A DNA stretch of 64,000 bases from Acidobacteriota bacterium (GCA_035529075.1 DATKXK010000016.1:52796-116795), one strand, 5' to 3'; counted from the stretch's first letter, positions 17,793 to 27,322 are shown. The notes: generated from the letters alone by a model not told the origin. Made by a program: numbers and translations.

Positions 17793-18017
17793 ATGATACA
17801 TGTAACCAGAATCAATGACGCAGAACTGGTTATCAACGCCGACCTGATTGAATTCGTCGAGTCGATTCCGGAGACCATGATTACGCTTACGACCGGAAAG
17901 AAGATCATGGTGAAGGAGGCCGTTGACGAGATCATCGATCGGGTGGCGAGATTCAAGAGGCTGTCGGCGGCCCGGATACCGTCTCCGGGCCCCGATGCAA
18001 TACCTGACGGGAGATAG
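17793..18017 (+). CDS. flbD: FlbD family flagellar protein
   Basis: This 74-aa protein (MIHVTRINDAELVINADLIE, then PETMITLTTGKKIMVKEAVDEI) matches the small FlbD family encoded between flgE and motA or fliL in many flagellar operons. The family has no established biochemical role; it should not be confused with the Caulobacter sigma-54 activator of the same name. It lies 13 bases after flgE and 2 bases before fliL. Confidence 0.88.
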   Translation: MIHVTRINDAELVINADLIEFVESIPETMITLTTGKKIMVKEAVDEIIDRVARFKRLSAARIPSPGPDAIPDGR

Positions 18018-18019
18018 CT

Positions 18020-18619
18020 ATGCCTGCAGACGATGAGAAAACCACGGTTGTAGCGGGTGAAGAGGCCGCATCTGACGCGTCCTCCCCGGGCTCAAGGAAA
18101 AAGCTCGTGTTGTACGGCGGCATTGCCGCCGTCTGCCTGGTTCTCGGCGTTGCGCTGGCTGTTTTTGTGGTTCGCCCCATGGTAGCCGGGTCGGGCGGCG
18201 GCGCCGCGGAACAGGCGGCGGGCCTTGAACAGCCCCGGGAGGACCGCGAGTCGAAACAGGCCGAGCGGCACAAGGCGGAGCCGAAGGAACGGACGAAAGC
18301 CTCAGGCGATGAGGGCAAGTCCGTGGTTTACGCAATCAGGGACATAGTGGTCAACCCGGCCGGTACGGGAGGGTCCCGTTTTCTATCCGTTTCGTTCGGA
18401 TTCGAGGTGGCCTCGGAGCAACTGGTGGCGGAGCTCGAGTCGCGCGAACCGGTGATACGGGACGCCCTGATAACGATTTTGTGCTCGAAAACGGTGGCCG
18501 AGTTGACCGACGCCAAGCAAAAAGAGATCACGCGCTACCAGATAAAGAAGCGGGTCGAGCAACTCCTTCAGACCGACGAGCTGGCGGGAGTGTACTACAC
18601 GGATTTCGTGCTGCAGTAG
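18020..18619 (+). CDS. fliL: Flagellar basal-body protein FliL
   Basis: FliL surrounds the stator and affects motor torque. The 199-aa product has one transmembrane helix at about residues 30-55 (VLYGGIAAVCLVLGVALAVFVV), a charged linker, and a C-terminal FliL domain (VNPAGTGGSRFLSVSFGFEVA, then LITILCSKTVAELTDAKQKEITRYQI). It sits between flbD and fliM, as usual. Confidence 0.9.
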   Translation: MPADDEKTTVVAGEEAASDASSPGSRKKLVLYGGIAAVCLVLGVALAVFVVRPMVAGSGGGAAEQAAGLEQPREDRESKQAERHKAEPKERTKASGDEGKSVVYAIRDIVVNPAGTGGSRFLSVSFGFEVASEQLVAELESREPVIRDALITILCSKTVAELTDAKQKEITRYQIKKRVEQLLQTDELAGVYYTDFVLQ

Positions 18620-18631
18620 GAGACCGTCATC

Positions 18632-19636
18632 GTGGCCAAAATACTCTCACAGGAAGAAATCGACGCCCTGCTGACGACGGTCACTTCGGGGGAAGGCGAG
18701 GGAGAGGGGGCGAGCTACAGCAACGAGAAGCTGCGGTCGATTGTAGCGTACGACTTCAAGCATCCCAACCGCGTTTCCAAGGACCAGATCAGGACGCTCG
18801 AGAACCTGCACGACAACTTCGCGGGTCATTTCGGCTCCATGCTCTCGGCCGTGCTGCGCTCGATTGTTGACGTCGACCTGGTTTCGGTTGACCAGATCAC
18901 GTACTCGGAATTCATCATGTCGCTGGTATCTCCCTCGTGCACGTATACGTTCTCCGCCGAGCCGCTGGACGGAGTCTGCCTGGTCGATTTCAACCCCACG
19001 CTGACGTTCTCGGTGATCGACCGGATGTTCGGCGGGCACGGCAAGATCATGGAGACGGAACGCGAGCTGACGGGCATCGAACGCTCCGTCATGTCCCGGC
19101 TGGTGCAGCGGGTGTACGGTGAACTGGCCCGGGCGTGGGAGCACCTGGTCCAGATCAGCATCGAACAGAAAAGCTTCGAGACCAACCCGCAGTTCATCCA
19201 GATTGTGCCGCCGGGTGAGACGGTGGTGGTAATCTCGTTCCAGGTGCGGCTGTTTCAGTCGACCGGACTGCTGACAATCTGTTATCCGTACGTGTCGCTC
19301 GAGCCGATCGTGGGCAGATTGTCGGCGCAGAACTGGATCGATGCCACCAAGAAGAAGAATCAGGAAGAAGATCGGCAGACGAACATACACAATGTCAAGC
19401 AGGTAGGGGCGACGCTCGCCGCCGAACTGCTCAGAACGACAATCAAGATGCGCGATTTCCTGGACCTGAAAATCGGCGACGTCATTCCGTCCGACATGAA
19501 GATCGATTCGCCCATGAGTGTGCTGGTTAACAGGCGCATAAAGCTGATGGCCAGAGCGGGCGTGTCGGGGAAGAAACGAGCGTTTCAGGTGCTTGAGGTA
19601 TGGGACAATATCGCTGAGGAGCTGAAGAATGACTGA
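18632..19636 (+). CDS. fliM: Flagellar motor switch protein FliM
   Basis: FliM is the C-ring protein that binds phosphorylated CheY and sets rotation direction. The product is 334 aa and starts at GTG 18632 with the typical KILSQEEIDALL peptide. The middle domain has the FGSMLSAVLRS and VMSRLVQRVYGELARAW segments, and a C-terminal SpoA domain ends with VSGKKRAFQVLEVWD. The extreme N-terminus begins directly with the EEIDALL helix. It overlaps fliN by 8 bases. Confidence 0.95.
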   Translation: MAKILSQEEIDALLTTVTSGEGEGEGASYSNEKLRSIVAYDFKHPNRVSKDQIRTLENLHDNFAGHFGSMLSAVLRSIVDVDLVSVDQITYSEFIMSLVSPSCTYTFSAEPLDGVCLVDFNPTLTFSVIDRMFGGHGKIMETERELTGIERSVMSRLVQRVYGELARAWEHLVQISIEQKSFETNPQFIQIVPPGETVVVISFQVRLFQSTGLLTICYPYVSLEPIVGRLSAQNWIDATKKKNQEEDRQTNIHNVKQVGATLAAELLRTTIKMRDFLDLKIGDVIPSDMKIDSPMSVLVNRRIKLMARAGVSGKKRAFQVLEVWDNIAEELKND

Positions 19637-20345
19637 CGAGAAGGATGTCAGAGTGCCGGCGGAGCCGGAGGTCCCGGCTGACGAGGCTCAGGACGGTGTG
19701 GCCGACGGGGCCGCCGACGGTGTAGACGCATCCATGCCCGAAGCAGAGCCGGCCGGGCCGGCTGCCGACGGCGCGGAGGCGTCGCTGCCCGAGGCAGACC
19801 CGGCTGACGCGGGTATGGAGGCGGAGCCGGGTGCGGTCGAGCAGGCTGAACCGGCCGTGGCTGATGAACCCGAGGCGGCGTTCGAGTCGCAGGTCGAGGG
19901 GGAGATACCCGGCGTAAGTGAAGGTGAGGGTTCCGACGACGAGGCGGCCATGATGAGGATGCTCGAGGGGCTGCCGCAGGATGACCAGGCCGCATCCCCG
20001 GACGATATCAACTTCGGTTCCGCTTCGGTGTCAAACGTGGAGTTCCAGCAACTCCAGCAGTCGGCCGCGGTTTCGGAACCGCGCAACATCGAACTGCTCA
20101 TGGACGTCGAACTGCCGGTGTCAATCGAACTCGGGCGCACCAAGCTGTCGATCCAGGACATTCTGGCGCTTGGTCCGGGATCGGTCGTGGAGCTCAACAA
20201 GCTGGCCGGTGAGCCGGCCGACCTGTTGATCAACTACAAGGTGGTGGCGCGCGGCGAGGTAGTGGTCGTTGATGAGAACTTCGGGCTGCGCATCACCCAG
20301 CTCATGACGCCGGACCAACGCCTGAGGGCGCTGGCCGATGAGTAA
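19629..20345 (+). CDS. fliN: Flagellar motor switch protein FliN with long acidic N-terminus
   Basis: The last 75 residues form the FliN SpoA domain (MDVELPVSIELGRTKLSIQD, then GSVVELNKLAGEPADLLIN and VVVVDENFGLRITQL), the C-ring component that works with FliM. The first roughly 110 of 238 residues are an acidic Ala/Glu/Asp/Pro-rich low-complexity tail, which makes the protein longer than typical FliN (about 80-140 aa). It is not FliY, because no CheC-like phosphatase motif is visible. It overlaps fliM and fliO by 8 bases each. Confidence 0.92.
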   Translation: MTDEKDVRVPAEPEVPADEAQDGVADGAADGVDASMPEAEPAGPAADGAEASLPEADPADAGMEAEPGAVEQAEPAVADEPEAAFESQVEGEIPGVSEGEGSDDEAAMMRMLEGLPQDDQAASPDDINFGSASVSNVEFQQLQQSAAVSEPRNIELLMDVELPVSIELGRTKLSIQDILALGPGSVVELNKLAGEPADLLINYKVVARGEVVVVDENFGLRITQLMTPDQRLRALADE

Positions 20346-20913
20346 GCGATACCATCGGCGGGTAGCCGTCACGGTTCTGCTGGTGCTGGCCGCGTCCCTG
20401 ACCGGGTTGTTTGCCACCAACGTTGATGACATTACGGCCGCACGCGCGGTGCCGGCGTCATCAGCCGGGCAGCCGGACATTGGTGAGGGCGATGCGAACG
20501 CGCAGGCGCCGTTCTCGATGTCGGCTCCGATCGGCTCCATTGTCAAGATGGTCAGCGCGCTGATCATCGTCATCCTGTGTATCTACGCCGGATTGTACCT
20601 TCTCAGGCGATTGCTGCAGGCGCGCCGGAAGGGAAGCGGATCCGCCGACCTGCTCGAAGTCATACAGAGCACGTACGTGGGGCCGAAGAAGACGGTGTCG
20701 CTGCTCCGCGTGGCCGATCGCTCCGTTCTGATCGGGGTAACCGACAGCCAGATTTCGGTCCTGGCCGAGCTGGACGCCGAGCAGACGGCGGCGATTCTCG
20801 AACGGGAACCGGACAAAGAGGGCAGAGAGAATTTCGGCAGGCTGCTGGCCGCGGCGGCCGGCAGGCTGGGCCGTTTTGCGACAAAGGGAAAGGCGGCAGT
20901 CCAGCAGGGCTGA
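20338..20913 (+). CDS. fliO: Flagellar biosynthesis protein FliO
   Basis: FliO helps assemble the FliP ring of the export gate. The 191-aa product has an N-terminal hydrophobic segment (VAVTVLLVLAASLTGLFA), which may be a signal peptide, a second transmembrane helix at about residues 65-88 (IVKMVSALIIVILCIYAGLYLLRR), and the FliO cytoplasmic region (STYVGPKKTVSLLRVADRSVLIGVT). It lies between fliN and fliP as expected. Confidence 0.85.
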   Translation: MSKRYHRRVAVTVLLVLAASLTGLFATNVDDITAARAVPASSAGQPDIGEGDANAQAPFSMSAPIGSIVKMVSALIIVILCIYAGLYLLRRLLQARRKGSGSADLLEVIQSTYVGPKKTVSLLRVADRSVLIGVTDSQISVLAELDAEQTAAILEREPDKEGRENFGRLLAAAAGRLGRFATKGKAAVQQG

Positions 20914-20993
20914 ACCCATCCGACAGCGGCCACGGCCGCGGTCGGGCGTCGTGACATGGACGTTGCGGCGTCAGCAGACAAGAGATATAGGAC

Positions 20994-21746
20994 ATGAAAA
21001 AGCTACTTCTCGGGGCATCGACAACGGCTGCCGCGTTTCTGTGCGGCACGGTCACGGCGGCGGCGCAAACTCTGCCGAAGATTTCGGTAGAGGTAGGCGA
21101 GGCGGCCGAACCCTCGGATCTCTCGGCGACGCTGCAGATCGTTCTCCTGTTGACGGTGCTTGCCCTGGCACCTTCGATTCTCATCATGGTCACGTCGTTT
21201 GTCAGGATCACGGTGGTCCTGTCGTTTCTGCGACAAGCCATGGGTGCGCAGCAGATGCCGCCGAACCAGCTTCTGGTCGGACTTGCGCTGCTGCTGACCT
21301 TCTTCATCATGACGCCGGTGGCCAACAAAGCGTACGAGGAAGGAATACGCCCGTACCTGGAAGGCGAAATCAGCGGCGAGGAAGCGTATAAGAAGGGCAG
21401 CGCGCCTTTCCGGAAGTTCATGCTGGCCCAGACGCGAGAACAGGACCTGGCGCTGTTTGTGAACATCGCCGGTCTCGAGCAGCCCGACAACGCGGACGAC
21501 GTTCCGCTTCACGTACTGGTGCCCGGCTTTGTCATCTCGGAACTGAGAACGGCGTTTCAGATCGCGTTCGTCATCTTCGTTCCGTTCCTCGTGATTGACA
21601 TGGTGGTGGCCTCGGTGCTGTTATCGATGGGCATGATGATGCTGCCGCCGATCATCGTGTCGTTGCCGTTCAAGATCCTGCTCTTCGTGCTGGTGGACGG
21701 CTGGTACCTGTTGGTGAAATCGTTGGTGGAATCGTTCCGAGTGTAG
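20994..21746 (+). CDS. fliP: Flagellar export gate protein FliP
   Basis: FliP is a core membrane subunit of the flagellar type III export channel. The 250-aa product has a cleavable-looking signal peptide (residues 1-24), then four hydrophobic helices. Family signatures are [21 protein letters not shown] and [20 protein letters not shown]. Only a weak ribosome site precedes the ATG. Confidence 0.96.
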   Translation: MKKLLLGASTTAAAFLCGTVTAAAQTLPKISVEVGEAAEPSDLSATLQIVLLLTVLALAPSILIMVTSFVRITVVLSFLRQAMGAQQMPPNQLLVGLALLLTFFIMTPVANKAYEEGIRPYLEGEISGEEAYKKGSAPFRKFMLAQTREQDLALFVNIAGLEQPDNADDVPLHVLVPGFVISELRTAFQIAFVIFVPFLVIDMVVASVLLSMGMMMLPPIIVSLPFKILLFVLVDGWYLLVKSLVESFRV

Positions 21747-21761
21747 CGGGGAGTAACGGCT

Positions 21762-22031
21762 ATGACACCACAGATGGTTGTAAGCATCGGGCGCGAGGCG
21801 TTGACGGTCGTGGTCCTGGTGGCCGGGCCGATGCTGGCGTTCGGGCTGCTGGTCGGCCTGATCGTGTCAATCTTTCAGGCGGTGACCCAGATCAACGAGA
21901 TGACGCTGACCTTCGTGCCCAAGATCCTGGCGGTGGCCCTGGCTCTTCTTCTGTTCCTGCCGTGGATGATTAACACGCTGACCGATTTCGCGCGGCACAT
22001 GTTTGATCTTATACCGGGGCTGGTAGGGTAA
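21762..22031 (+). CDS. fliQ: Flagellar export gate protein FliQ
   Basis: This 89-aa protein has two transmembrane helices (LTVVVLVAGPMLAFGLLVGL and ILAVALALLLFLPWMINTL) joined by the conserved FQAVTQINEMTLTFVPK loop. FliQ surrounds the FliP ring. A GC-poor spacer of 217 bases with a sigma-54-like promoter separates it from fliR. Confidence 0.95.
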   Translation: MTPQMVVSIGREALTVVVLVAGPMLAFGLLVGLIVSIFQAVTQINEMTLTFVPKILAVALALLLFLPWMINTLTDFARHMFDLIPGLVG

Positions 22032-22190
22032 GATGAGCCGGTTCAGGTTTGTCCGTAATTCTGAACTCTTTTCCTACACGTCTGGTAAGATTTTCCACAT
22101 CCGCCGTCCGGATTGTCCGTGCGGTTTGCGAGTCGCGCTGTAATTACCTGTCGGGCAGCGGCTTACGATCCCCCGTCAACCCGTTTCAGT

Positions 22191-22206
22191 TTGGCACAGT
22201 CTTTGA
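22191..22206 (+). promoter_or_regulatory. Second sigma-54-like promoter, before fliR
   Basis: TTGGCACAGTCTTTGA has the GG at 22193-22194 and GA at 22205-22206 with 10 bases between, so only the last base departs from GG-N10-GC. Its distance to the fliR start (43 bases) nearly equals that of the first sigma-54 promoter to its gene (44 bases). Confidence 0.65.
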
Positions 22207-22248
22207 ATAAAGGATTGACGATATGGGTGAATTGTAGGGATTTCTGAA

Positions 22249-23037
22249 TTGTTTGAGTTCATACATTACGGCGCGGATAAGCTCCAGGTCTTCCTGCTGA
22301 TTCTGCTGAGGGCCTCGGGGCTGTTCCTGCTTTCCCCGGTCCTGTCTCACCGCTCGGTACCGACGACGGCGAAGATCGGCCTGGTCATCCTGTTTGGGAT
22401 CCTTCTTACGTCGGCGCTGGGCGATGTCAGTGCGGCGCCGGCGGACTCGTTCGCCTCCCTGGTAGCGCTTGCCTTCAAGGAGATGCTGGTGGGCGTGACA
22501 ATCGGCTTCGTGTTCGCGCTGTTGTTCATGGCCGTGCGCGGAGCCGGATCACTGGTCGGATACCAGGTGGGGTTTGCCATCGCGCTCGTCCTTGATCCGA
22601 ACACGCAGAGTCAGCAATCGGTCATGAGCCAGGTGTGGTTCGTAGTGGCGATGCTGATCTTCCTGGCCATCAACGGGCATCACCTTATCATCAAGGCGTT
22701 TGCCGACAGCTATGCCGTCATGCCTCCCGGGCAGGTGGCGGTGGCCGGAAGCACCGGGGAGCTGATCATCAAGTATACGGCCTACGTGTTCGTGCTGGGG
22801 CTTAAGCTGGCCGCGCCGGTGATGGTGACGCTGTTCTTGACCGACGTGGCTCTCGGTGTGGTGGCCAAGATGATGCCGACCATGAACGTGTTCATCGTCG
22901 GCTTTCCCCTGAAGATTGGCGTCGGGTTGCTGGTGATGGCGATGTCGATGCCGATATTCGCGTACATTCTCCGCCAGGCCACCGCCTACCTCGACCGGGA
23001 ACTCGGATTTCTACTCGTGACCATGGGAAAGGCGTAG
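22249..23037 (+). CDS. fliR: Flagellar export gate protein FliR
   Basis: FliR completes the FliP5-FliQ4-FliR1 export channel. The 262-aa product has about six transmembrane helices; LILLRASGLFLLSPVLSHRSVP and VALAFKEMLVGVTIGFVFALLF are typical of the family. The start is a TTG at 22249 with a GTAGGGA ribosome site upstream. It begins the second transcription unit of the cluster. Confidence 0.93.
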   Translation: MFEFIHYGADKLQVFLLILLRASGLFLLSPVLSHRSVPTTAKIGLVILFGILLTSALGDVSAAPADSFASLVALAFKEMLVGVTIGFVFALLFMAVRGAGSLVGYQVGFAIALVLDPNTQSQQSVMSQVWFVVAMLIFLAINGHHLIIKAFADSYAVMPPGQVAVAGSTGELIIKYTAYVFVLGLKLAAPVMVTLFLTDVALGVVAKMMPTMNVFIVGFPLKIGVGLLVMAMSMPIFAYILRQATAYLDRELGFLLVTMGKA

Positions 23038-23043
23038 CTGCGC

Positions 23044-24114
23044 ATGCCTGAGGAAAGTTTCCAGGAAAAGACCGAACGGGCAACGCCACGCCGACGCCAG
23101 AAGGCCCGTGAGAAGGGGCGGGTCGCTCGCTCCACGGAGCTGAACTCAGCGCTCATGGTTTTGTTCGGATGTCTCACGCTGTACCTGATGGGATCGCATC
23201 TCTCCGGTGGACTGCAGGAACTGGTGCGATACACGATGGCCAACGCGCCGCTCATTGCCGCCGCCGATCCGTCTTACCTGAGAATCTTTGCCGACAATAT
23301 GCTGAAATTCTTCGCCATCCTCGGACCGGTCTTCGCCGTGATGGTGGCGATAGCCCTGGGGGTGAACGTGGCCCAGGTCGGATTCCGGGTGACGCCCAAG
23401 GCCATGGAGCCCAAGCTCGAGAAACTGGACATTGTCAAAGGGCTCAAGCGGCTGTTTTCAGTGCGGTCGCTGGTGACGTTTGGCCGCGACACGATAAAGC
23501 TGCTGATAATTGGTTTTGTCGCCTACAAGGCAATCGCCTCGGAGTTCGAGGGATTCTTTCTGTTGCCGAACATGAACACGTCGGAGCTGGCCTTCTCCAT
23601 GGTCAGCATGGCGCTGTGGGTAGTGATGAAAGTCGGCGCCGCCATTCTGGTGATTGCCGTTCTCGACTACGCCTACCAGCGATACGAGTACGAGAAGTCC
23701 ATACGCATGAGCAAGCAGGAACTGCGCGACGAATTCAAGGACACCGAGGGCTCACCACAGGTCAAGGCGCGCGTGCGGCAGATACAGCGTGAACAGGCAC
23801 GCCGGCGCATGATGCAGGACGTGGCGACGGCCGACGTGGTGATAACCAACCCGACCGAACTGGCGGTGGCCCTCAAGTATGACCATGAGAACATGAACGC
23901 GCCGCACGTGGTGGCCAAGGGCGAGCGGCTGATTGCGCAGAAGATAAGAGAGATTGCCTTGGAACACGATGTCCCGATTGTCGAGGACAAGCCGCTGGCG
24001 CGCGCGCTGTTCAAGATGTGCAACATAGGTGACATGGTTCCGCAGAAGCTATACCGGGTCGTGGCCGAGGTGCTTGCTTACGTGTACCGTTTGAGGGGAA
24101 AGGTGGTCAGGTAA
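23044..24114 (+). CDS. flhB: Flagellar export switch protein FlhB
   Basis: FlhB is the membrane protein whose self-cleavage switches export specificity. The 356-aa product begins with EKTERATPRRRQKAREKG, has four transmembrane helices within residues 30-215, and a C-terminal cytoplasmic domain. The autocleavage site reads NPTE (VVITNPTELAVALKYD) where most FlhB proteins have NPTH. The Asn-Pro pair needed for cleavage is kept; the His-to-Glu change is unusual. Confidence 0.95.
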   Translation: MPEESFQEKTERATPRRRQKAREKGRVARSTELNSALMVLFGCLTLYLMGSHLSGGLQELVRYTMANAPLIAAADPSYLRIFADNMLKFFAILGPVFAVMVAIALGVNVAQVGFRVTPKAMEPKLEKLDIVKGLKRLFSVRSLVTFGRDTIKLLIIGFVAYKAIASEFEGFFLLPNMNTSELAFSMVSMALWVVMKVGAAILVIAVLDYAYQRYEYEKSIRMSKQELRDEFKDTEGSPQVKARVRQIQREQARRRMMQDVATADVVITNPTELAVALKYDHENMNAPHVVAKGERLIAQKIREIALEHDVPIVEDKPLARALFKMCNIGDMVPQKLYRVVAEVLAYVYRLRGKVVR

Positions 24115-24117
24115 ACG

Positions 24118-26205
24118 ATGGCGCAGGGATATGACAAGCTGATGAGCAAACTTACGGCCCGCTCCGATATCGTGCTGGCGGTGGGTGTCATCGGCATCAT
24201 CACGGTGCTGGTCATACCGCTGCCACCGGCCTTTCTGGATTTTGCCCTGGCTTTCAACATCACCTTCTCGCTGGTGATATTGCTGTCAACTCTCTACGTC
24301 ACGCGCCCGCTCGACCTGTCGGTATTCCCGGGCATGCTGCTGATCGTCACGCTGATGCGCCTTTCCTTAAACGTTGCATCGACCCGTCTGATCCTCGGCA
24401 CGGCGTACGCCGGCGAGGTCATCAACTCCTTCGGCAACTTTGTCGTGCAGGGCAACTACGTGGTCGGGTTTATCGTGTTCGTGATCCTGGTCATTATCCA
24501 GTTTGTCGTGATCACGAAAGGCGCGGGGCGCATTTCCGAAGTGGCCGCGCGCTTTACATTGGATGCGATGCCCGGCAAGCAGATGGCTATCGACGCCGAC
24601 CTTAACGCGGGCATTATCAACGAACAGGAAGCGCGCTCCCGGCGCGAGGATATATCCAGGGAAGCCGACTTTTACGGGGCGATGGACGGCGCCTCGAAAT
24701 TCGTGCGCGGCGACGCCATCGCGGGCATTCTGATAACGCTCATAAACATCGTCGGCGGGTTCATCATCGGCGCCGCCATCAACGGGATGACGGTGGTGGA
24801 AGCCATGCGCACGTACTCGCTGCTGTCGATTGGTGACGGCCTGGTGACACAGATCCCGGCTTTGCTGGTGAGCACGGCCTCCGGCGTCATCGTCACACGC
24901 GCGACCTCGACATCCCACATGGGCGCGGACCTTACGGTACAGCTTACCAGGGAGCCCCGGGCGATTCTGGTGGCGGCAACGGCGCTCATTCTCTTCGGCC
25001 TGGTTCCCGGGATGCCGACCTCGGCGTTCCTCGCCATCGGCCTGGCTATCGGGGGAATAGGCTACGTGACGCGCGAGGTTCAGCGGAGACATGCCGTGGC
25101 CACCAAAGATGAAGAAAAGCAGAAGGAGCTCAAGGCGCGGTCGGGTCAGCAGGCGGAGCGTACGGAAGACCTGCTCAAGGTTGACACGATCGGCCTGGAG
25201 ATAGGTTACGGTCTGATACCGATGGTTGATGCGGCGCAGGGGGGCGACCTGCTGGATCGCATCTCGACCATTCGCAGGCAGCTGGCCGCCGAACTTGGCA
25301 TAATCGTCCCCCCCATCAGGATACGCGACAACGTGCAGCTGAAACCGAGCGCGTATCGGATCAAGATCAAGGGCATCGGGGTGGCGGAGGCTGACCTGAT
25401 GACCGACCACGTGATGGCCCTGAATCCCGGCTACATCGACGAGACGCTCGACGGTTTCGAAACGCGAGACCCGGCCTTCCATTTGAAGGCGACCTGGATT
25501 GTGCCGGCGATGCGCGAGATGGCCGAAGCCAAGGGATTCACTGTCGTGGAACCGTCGGCCGTGCTTGCCACGCACCTGACCGAGCTTGTCCGTTCCTCGG
25601 CGACGGAGGTCCTGATGCGCCAGGACACGCAGCGTCTTGTCGAGACGCTGAAAGAAGATTACCCGGCCCTGGTGGACTCGGTGATTCCCGAAATCGTTCC
25701 GCTCGGCACGCTGCACAAGGTATTGCAGACGTTGCTGGCCGAACGCGTACCGATTCGCGATCTGGCCACAATCGTCGAGACCGTCTCGGACTACATCGGC
25801 TCGACCAAGGAGACCGACGTTCTGGCCGAGTACGCTCGCATGGCGCTCAAACGCCAGATAACGGACATGTACCGGGACAAGGACGGCCGCATAAACGTGT
25901 TCACGGTCGATCCGGCTCTCGAGCAGAAGCTGGCTGATTCGGTGCAGAACACGCGGCAGGGGCTGATGCTGGTTCTCGATCCCGCCATGACCGAGGCCAT
26001 CCTCAAGAGCATCGGGGAGCATGCGGACAAGCTGCAGGCGGCGGGTCTGACGCCGGTGTGCATCTGTTCGCCCAATATCAGGCTCGCGCTGCGCCGGCTT
26101 GTGGAAGCGGCCTATCCGTCCATAGCCGTGGTCTCGTACAACGAAATTCTGCCCAACGTGGAGTTGGTATCCAGTGGAGTGGTGAGGTTACAAGATGATA
26201 ATTAA
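24118..26205 (+). CDS. flhA: Flagellar export platform protein FlhA
   Basis: FlhA forms the nonameric ring of the export gate and uses the proton motive force. The 695-aa product has eight transmembrane helices in the first 330 residues, with the conserved loop FTLDAMPGKQMAIDADLNAG, and a large cytoplasmic domain from about residue 345 (GLEIGYGLIPMVD, then RISTIRRQLAAELGIIVPPI). Length is standard. It overlaps flhF by 11 bases. Confidence 0.97.
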   Translation: MAQGYDKLMSKLTARSDIVLAVGVIGIITVLVIPLPPAFLDFALAFNITFSLVILLSTLYVTRPLDLSVFPGMLLIVTLMRLSLNVASTRLILGTAYAGEVINSFGNFVVQGNYVVGFIVFVILVIIQFVVITKGAGRISEVAARFTLDAMPGKQMAIDADLNAGIINEQEARSRREDISREADFYGAMDGASKFVRGDAIAGILITLINIVGGFIIGAAINGMTVVEAMRTYSLLSIGDGLVTQIPALLVSTASGVIVTRATSTSHMGADLTVQLTREPRAILVAATALILFGLVPGMPTSAFLAIGLAIGGIGYVTREVQRRHAVATKDEEKQKELKARSGQQAERTEDLLKVDTIGLEIGYGLIPMVDAAQGGDLLDRISTIRRQLAAELGIIVPPIRIRDNVQLKPSAYRIKIKGIGVAEADLMTDHVMALNPGYIDETLDGFETRDPAFHLKATWIVPAMREMAEAKGFTVVEPSAVLATHLTELVRSSATEVLMRQDTQRLVETLKEDYPALVDSVIPEIVPLGTLHKVLQTLLAERVPIRDLATIVETVSDYIGSTKETDVLAEYARMALKRQITDMYRDKDGRINVFTVDPALEQKLADSVQNTRQGLMLVLDPAMTEAILKSIGEHADKLQAAGLTPVCICSPNIRLALRRLVEAAYPSIAVVSYNEILPNVELVSSGVVRLQDDN

Positions 26206-27322
26206 GTCATTCACGGCCGGGTCGGTAGCCGCGGCGTTGAAGACCGTCCGCAAGGAGATGGGCGGTGACGCCGTGGTGCTCAAGACGCGGCAACTGACGG
26301 ACACGGACGGCAAGGGCTGCATTGAGGTCACGGCCTGTCTGGACAAGCCGACCGTGGCGCAAGCTGGCATGGCGCTTCCCGACATGGCAGGTCGTCGGCG
26401 AACGACGATAGCGCAGGTCAGCATGGCCGGGCCGAGCGAGGCTGCGCCGGGCGTGCCCGGAGATGCGGTCCTCAGTGAGAAACTGGCCGCCCTGGATCGT
26501 AAGGTCGATCTGCTGCTGCGCAACGCCACGGCGGGGACGGGCGAAGGAAGCCATGACGCCGACGGCGTGCACAACGTCCGGCTGGCACTCCAGGACGCAG
26601 ACGTACCACCGGAGTTCATTCAGTTTCTGGTCGCGCGGGCTCGGGAGACCCGTGGTGGCGGCGAACCCCTGGACGCGGCGATGGAGCGGGTGCTTCGGCT
26701 GGAGTTGTCGAAGATGGCCTGCAGCCGACTGGAGTTTCGTCACGGCGATCGTCTGCTTTTTGTCGGACCGGCGGGGTCGGGGAAAACATCGCTGCTTGGC
26801 AAGCTGGCGGCCCACTTCGTGGTCTCCGGGAAGAATGTCCGGCTGGTCACGCTTGACGGCTGCAAGGTGGGGGCGTTCGACGAAATCCACAGCTACGCCG
26901 AGCTTCTCGAAGCCGACGTACTAGACTCACCGGCGCCCGGAGCCGACGTGGCCGACAACGGCAACCGCATACTGCTGATAGATTCGCCTGCGTTCCCCCA
27001 TCAACGGCAGAAAATCGCCGATCTGAAAGCTCAGGTGGACCGCCTGGACCCCGGCTACCGGTTTATCACCCTGTCAGCTCTGAACCGTTCGTCGGATATC
27101 CTCGAGTTTGCCAGATGGATCGAGCCGATAGAGCCGACGCACCTGGCCGTAACGATGCTGGATTTGACGATTCGGTGGGGGGCGGTCATCGCGGGCCACC
27201 GGGCCACCGGTCTGCCCGTGGCGTTTGTCACCGATTCGCCGAGTGGCACGGGCAGGGCTATGTCACCGGACGCGTCGCGGATAGCCGACCGGCTTCTCGG
27301 CAGGGAGGCCGGCCGTGAGTAG
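26195..27322 (+). CDS. flhF: FlhF-like SRP-type GTPase with altered G motifs
   Basis: FlhF positions flagella and belongs to the SRP GTPases. The product is 375 aa. It has the FlhF N-terminus (IIKSFTAGSVAAALKTVRKEMGGDAVVLKTRQL), a P-loop FVGPAGSGKTSLLGKLA at about residues 190-205, and a G2-like DGCKVGAFDEIHSYAELL. The G3 motif, normally DTAG, reads DSPA, and the expected TKLD motif reads TMLD. GTP binding or hydrolysis may therefore be weak. It lies between flhA and flhG as in other polarly flagellated bacteria. Confidence 0.88.
   Translation: MIIKSFTAGSVAAALKTVRKEMGGDAVVLKTRQLTDTDGKGCIEVTACLDKPTVAQAGMALPDMAGRRRTTIAQVSMAGPSEAAPGVPGDAVLSEKLAALDRKVDLLLRNATAGTGEGSHDADGVHNVRLALQDADVPPEFIQFLVARARETRGGGEPLDAAMERVLRLELSKMACSRLEFRHGDRLLFVGPAGSGKTSLLGKLAAHFVVSGKNVRLVTLDGCKVGAFDEIHSYAELLEADVLDSPAPGADVADNGNRILLIDSPAFPHQRQKIADLKAQVDRLDPGYRFITLSALNRSSDILEFARWIEPIEPTHLAVTMLDLTIRWGAVIAGHRATGLPVAFVTDSPSGTGRAMSPDASRIADRLLGREAGRE

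Noticed and set aside
24367..26022. 551-codon minus-strand frame inside flhA
   Set aside because: FlhA is certain on the plus strand and the antisense translation has no known pattern.
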